Shown here in pieces: positions 62,313-64,000 of a stretch of DNA of 64,000 nt (positions within the stretch are counted from its first letter, which is position 1; every line of letters begins with the position of its first letter). Position numbers and translations under genes: made by a program. This DNA is from Bradyrhizobium sp. 200. Lineage in GTDB: Bacteria > Pseudomonadota > Alphaproteobacteria > Rhizobiales > Xanthobacteraceae. Where the stretch lies: assembly GCF_023100945.1 (NCBI RefSeq), contig NZ_CP064689.1, positions 9,282,001 through 9,346,000 on the forward strand, in the 5' to 3' direction. The notes beneath the pieces are model-generated. The model saw nothing but the letters and a program-made list of their open reading frames with translations, was not told the DNA's origin and did not search any database.

Positions 62313-63113
62313 CTACTCGCCCTTCAATTCTTCCGGCCGCGGCATCGAGATCACGTTGTAGCCGGAATCGACGTAGTGAATTTCGCCGGTGACGCCGCCG
62401 GACAGATCGGACAGGAGATAGAGCGCGGAGCCGCCGAGTTCTTCCAGCGTCACGCCGCGGCCGAGCGGCGAGTGTTTCTGCTGAAAGGCAAACATCGCGC
62501 GCGCGTCGCCGATACCCGAACCCGCCAATGTGCGGACCGGCCCGGCCGAAATCGAATTGATGCGGATCTTGCGCGGGCCGAAATCGGACGCGAGATAGCG
62601 CACGGAGGCTTCAAGCGCCGCCTTGGCCACGCCCATGACATTGTAATTCGGCATCACGCGCATCGATCCGCCGAAGGTCAGCGTGATCATGGCGCCGCCG
62701 GTCTCCGGCATCAGATCGGCTGCGCGCTTGGCAAGCTCGGTGAACGAGAAGCAGGAGATCAGCATGGTGCGCGAGAAATTCTCGCGCGTGGTATCGGCGT
62801 AGCGTCCCTTCAGCTCGTTCTTGTCCGAGAACGCGATCGCGTGGACAAGAAAATCGAGATGGCCCCATTTGGCCTTCAGCGCCGCGAATACCGAATCGAC
62901 GCTGGCAATATCCTCCACGTCGCAAGACAATACGGTGTCGACGCCGAGCGATTGCGCCAGCGGCTTGACGCGTTTGCCGAGCGCGTCGCCCTGATAGGTG
63001 AAGGCGAGTTCGGCGCCTTGCGCATGGAGTGTTTTGGCAATGCCCCAGGCGATCGAATGATCATTGGCGACGCCCATGATCAGCCCGCGCTTGCCTTTCA
63101 TCAGGTCCTGCAT
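62313..63113 (-). CDS. fabI: Enoyl-[acyl-carrier-protein] reductase FabI
   Basis: NADH-dependent last step of each elongation round of type II fatty-acid synthesis. 266 residues. Nucleotide-binding start LIMGVANDHSIAWGIAK and the catalytic Tyr157-x6-Lys164 (NYNVMGVAK). At the residue equal to Tyr146 of E. coli FabI (usually TYGGS in related alphaproteobacteria) it has Phe147 (LTFGGS). fabB lies upstream on the same strand, typical of the fabA-fabB-fabI cluster. Confidence 0.95.
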   Translation of the reverse strand: MQDLMKGKRGLIMGVANDHSIAWGIAKTLHAQGAELAFTYQGDALGKRVKPLAQSLGVDTVLSCDVEDIASVDSVFAALKAKWGHLDFLVHAIAFSDKNELKGRYADTTRENFSRTMLISCFSFTELAKRAADLMPETGGAMITLTFGGSMRVMPNYNVMGVAKAALEASVRYLASDFGPRKIRINSISAGPVRTLAGSGIGDARAMFAFQQKHSPLGRGVTLEELGGSALYLLSDLSGGVTGEIHYVDSGYNVISMPRPEELKGE

Positions 63114-63139
63114 TGTGTGCTCGCTCCCACCGTTCCCGA

Positions 63140-63279
63140 CGTCATCACCCGCGAAGACGGGTGATCCAGTATTCCAGAGGCATTAATAATTGAATCGAGA
63201 AGCCGCGGCGTACTGGATGCCCCGCCGGAGCCTGTCATCGGGCTCGCCGAAGGCGAGACCCGGTGGCGGGGCATGACGA
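63140..63279. repeat. Composite palindromic repeat between fabI and fabB
   Basis: The left arm is cgtcatcacccgcgaagacg, then gggtgatccagtattccaga; the right arm is ggatgccccgcc..ggcggggcatgacg, with an inner hairpin cgggctcgccgaaggcgagacccg at about 63239-63262. The two arms differ in internal sequence (atcacccg versus atgccccg), as if two related elements had paired. Confidence 0.85.
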
Positions 63280-63284
63280 GTACA

Positions 63285-64000
63285 TCACGCATCCAGCCGC
63301 TTGAACACCAGCGTAGCGTTGGTGCCGCCGAAGCCGAAGGAATTCGACAGCACGGTGCCGAGCTTGGCGTTGTCGATCCGCTTGCGCACGATCGGCATGT
63401 CGGCGAAGACCGGATCGAGCTCGGTGATGTGAGCGCTCTCGCAGACGAAGCCGTTGTTCATCATCAGCAGCGAATAGATCGCCTCCTGCACGCCGGTGGC
63501 GCCGAGCGAGTGCCCGGTCAGCGCCTTGGTCGCCGAGATCGGCGGGCACTTGTCGCCGGTGCCGAACACCTTTCGGATCGCCTCGATCTCCGGCGGATCG
63601 CCGGCGGGCGTAGAGGTCGCATGCGGGTTGATGTAGTCGATCGGCGTCTTCACGGTTTCCAGCGCCATGCGCATGCAGCGCTCGGCGCCTTCGCCCGACG
63701 GCGCGACCATGTCATAGCCATCCGATGTCGCGCCATAGCCGACCACTTCGGCGTAGATGCGCGCGCCGCGCGCCTTGGCGTGTTCGAGTTCTTCCAGCAC
63801 CACCACGCCGGCGCCGCCGGCGATGACGAAGCCGTCGCGGCTGATATCGTAGGGGCGCGACGCGGTGGCCGGCGTATCGTTGTATTTCGAGGACATCGCG
63901 CCCATGGCGTCGAACAGCACCGAGAGCGACCAGTCAAGCTCCTCGCAGCCGCCGGCGAAGATCACGTCCTGCTTGCCGATCTGGATCGTCTCGTAGGCAT
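63285..64000 (-). CDS. fabB: Beta-ketoacyl-ACP synthase (FabB/FabF family), 5' end cut by the window edge
   Basis: Condensing enzyme of fatty-acid elongation. The visible 238 residues are the C-terminal part; the N-terminal half with the catalytic Cys lies right of the window. The two catalytic His residues are present ([14 protein letters not shown] and [13 protein letters not shown]), followed by [17 protein letters not shown]. The neighbourhood (fabI) and GGTNATLV tail fit FabB, but FabF cannot be excluded. Confidence 0.92.
   Translation of the reverse strand, partial: AYETIQIGKQDVIFAGGCEELDWSLSVLFDAMGAMSSKYNDTPATASRPYDISRDGFVIAGGAGVVVLEELEHAKARGARIYAEVVGYGATSDGYDMVAPSGEGAERCMRMALETVKTPIDYINPHATSTPAGDPPEIEAIRKVFGTGDKCPPISATKALTGHSLGATGVQEAIYSLLMMNNGFVCESAHITELDPVFADMPIVRKRIDNAKLGTVLSNSFGFGGTNATLVFKRLDA

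Overview
The window is GC-rich chromosomal DNA from an alphaproteobacterium of the Bradyrhizobium group (Nitrobacteraceae). The evidence is the gene content and order (dnaN-recF-gyrB; miaB-phoH-ybeY-corC-lnt; rimP-nusA-ylxR-infB-rbfA-truB-rpsO-pnp; fabB-fabI), the protein sequences themselves, and several intergenic palindromes plus one ~0.5 kb repeat that I recognise as typical of Bradyrhizobium. The genus is an inference from memory, not from a search. No rRNA, tRNA, CRISPR array, transposase or prophage was seen. dnaN is cut by the left edge and fabB by the right edge.

Layout. 1-10.6 kb: the replication block (dnaN, recF, gyrB), a MurA-family gene whose active-site Cys is Asp, an OafA-like acyltransferase, a MATE exporter and a DUF2867 gene. 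A broken DUF559 nuclease gene sits between dnaN and recF inside 58-bp inverted repeats. 10.6-25.2 kb: metabolic and accessory genes (FUSC, MmgE/PrpD, two serine hydrolases, AraC regulator, GNAT, pirin, purC, a crotonase, gabD, an acyl-CoA synthetase), separated by palindromic repeats. 25.2-26.6 kb: a genetic scrapyard with an inverted half-element pair, a large Bradyrhizobium-type repeat and a deletion remnant of a DarTG toxin-antitoxin locus. 26.7-36.6 kb: adenosine kinase, murJ, trpS, a universal stress protein, nfuA, tsaB-rimI, a Fur-family regulator, a HAD phosphatase and a membrane glycosyltransferase.

36.9-45.4 kb: miaB, phoH, ybeY, corC and lnt follow with overlaps or very short gaps (RNA modification, ribosome maturation, membrane function), then an XRE regulator, an M20 peptidase and trmB. 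45.5-57.3 kb: a DUF2336 gene, then the translation/RNA operon rimP-nusA-ylxR/L7Ae-infB-rbfA-truB-rpsO-pnp. Its leader carries a candidate promoter, a 54-codon proline-rich ORF and an intrinsic terminator inside that ORF. 57.3-61.5 kb: an oxidative-stress island with a Tat-exported Mn-type superoxide dismutase, catalase-peroxidase katG and a divergent oxyR. 61.6-64.0 kb: a glutathione S-transferase and fabI-fabB for type II fatty-acid synthesis.

The most interesting signals are: (i) inverted half-element pairs that look like REPINs, one copy of which encloses a nuclease gene; (ii) the DarTG remnant; (iii) the possible attenuator leader of the rimP operon; (iv) the MurA paralogue with Asp in place of the fosfomycin-target Cys.
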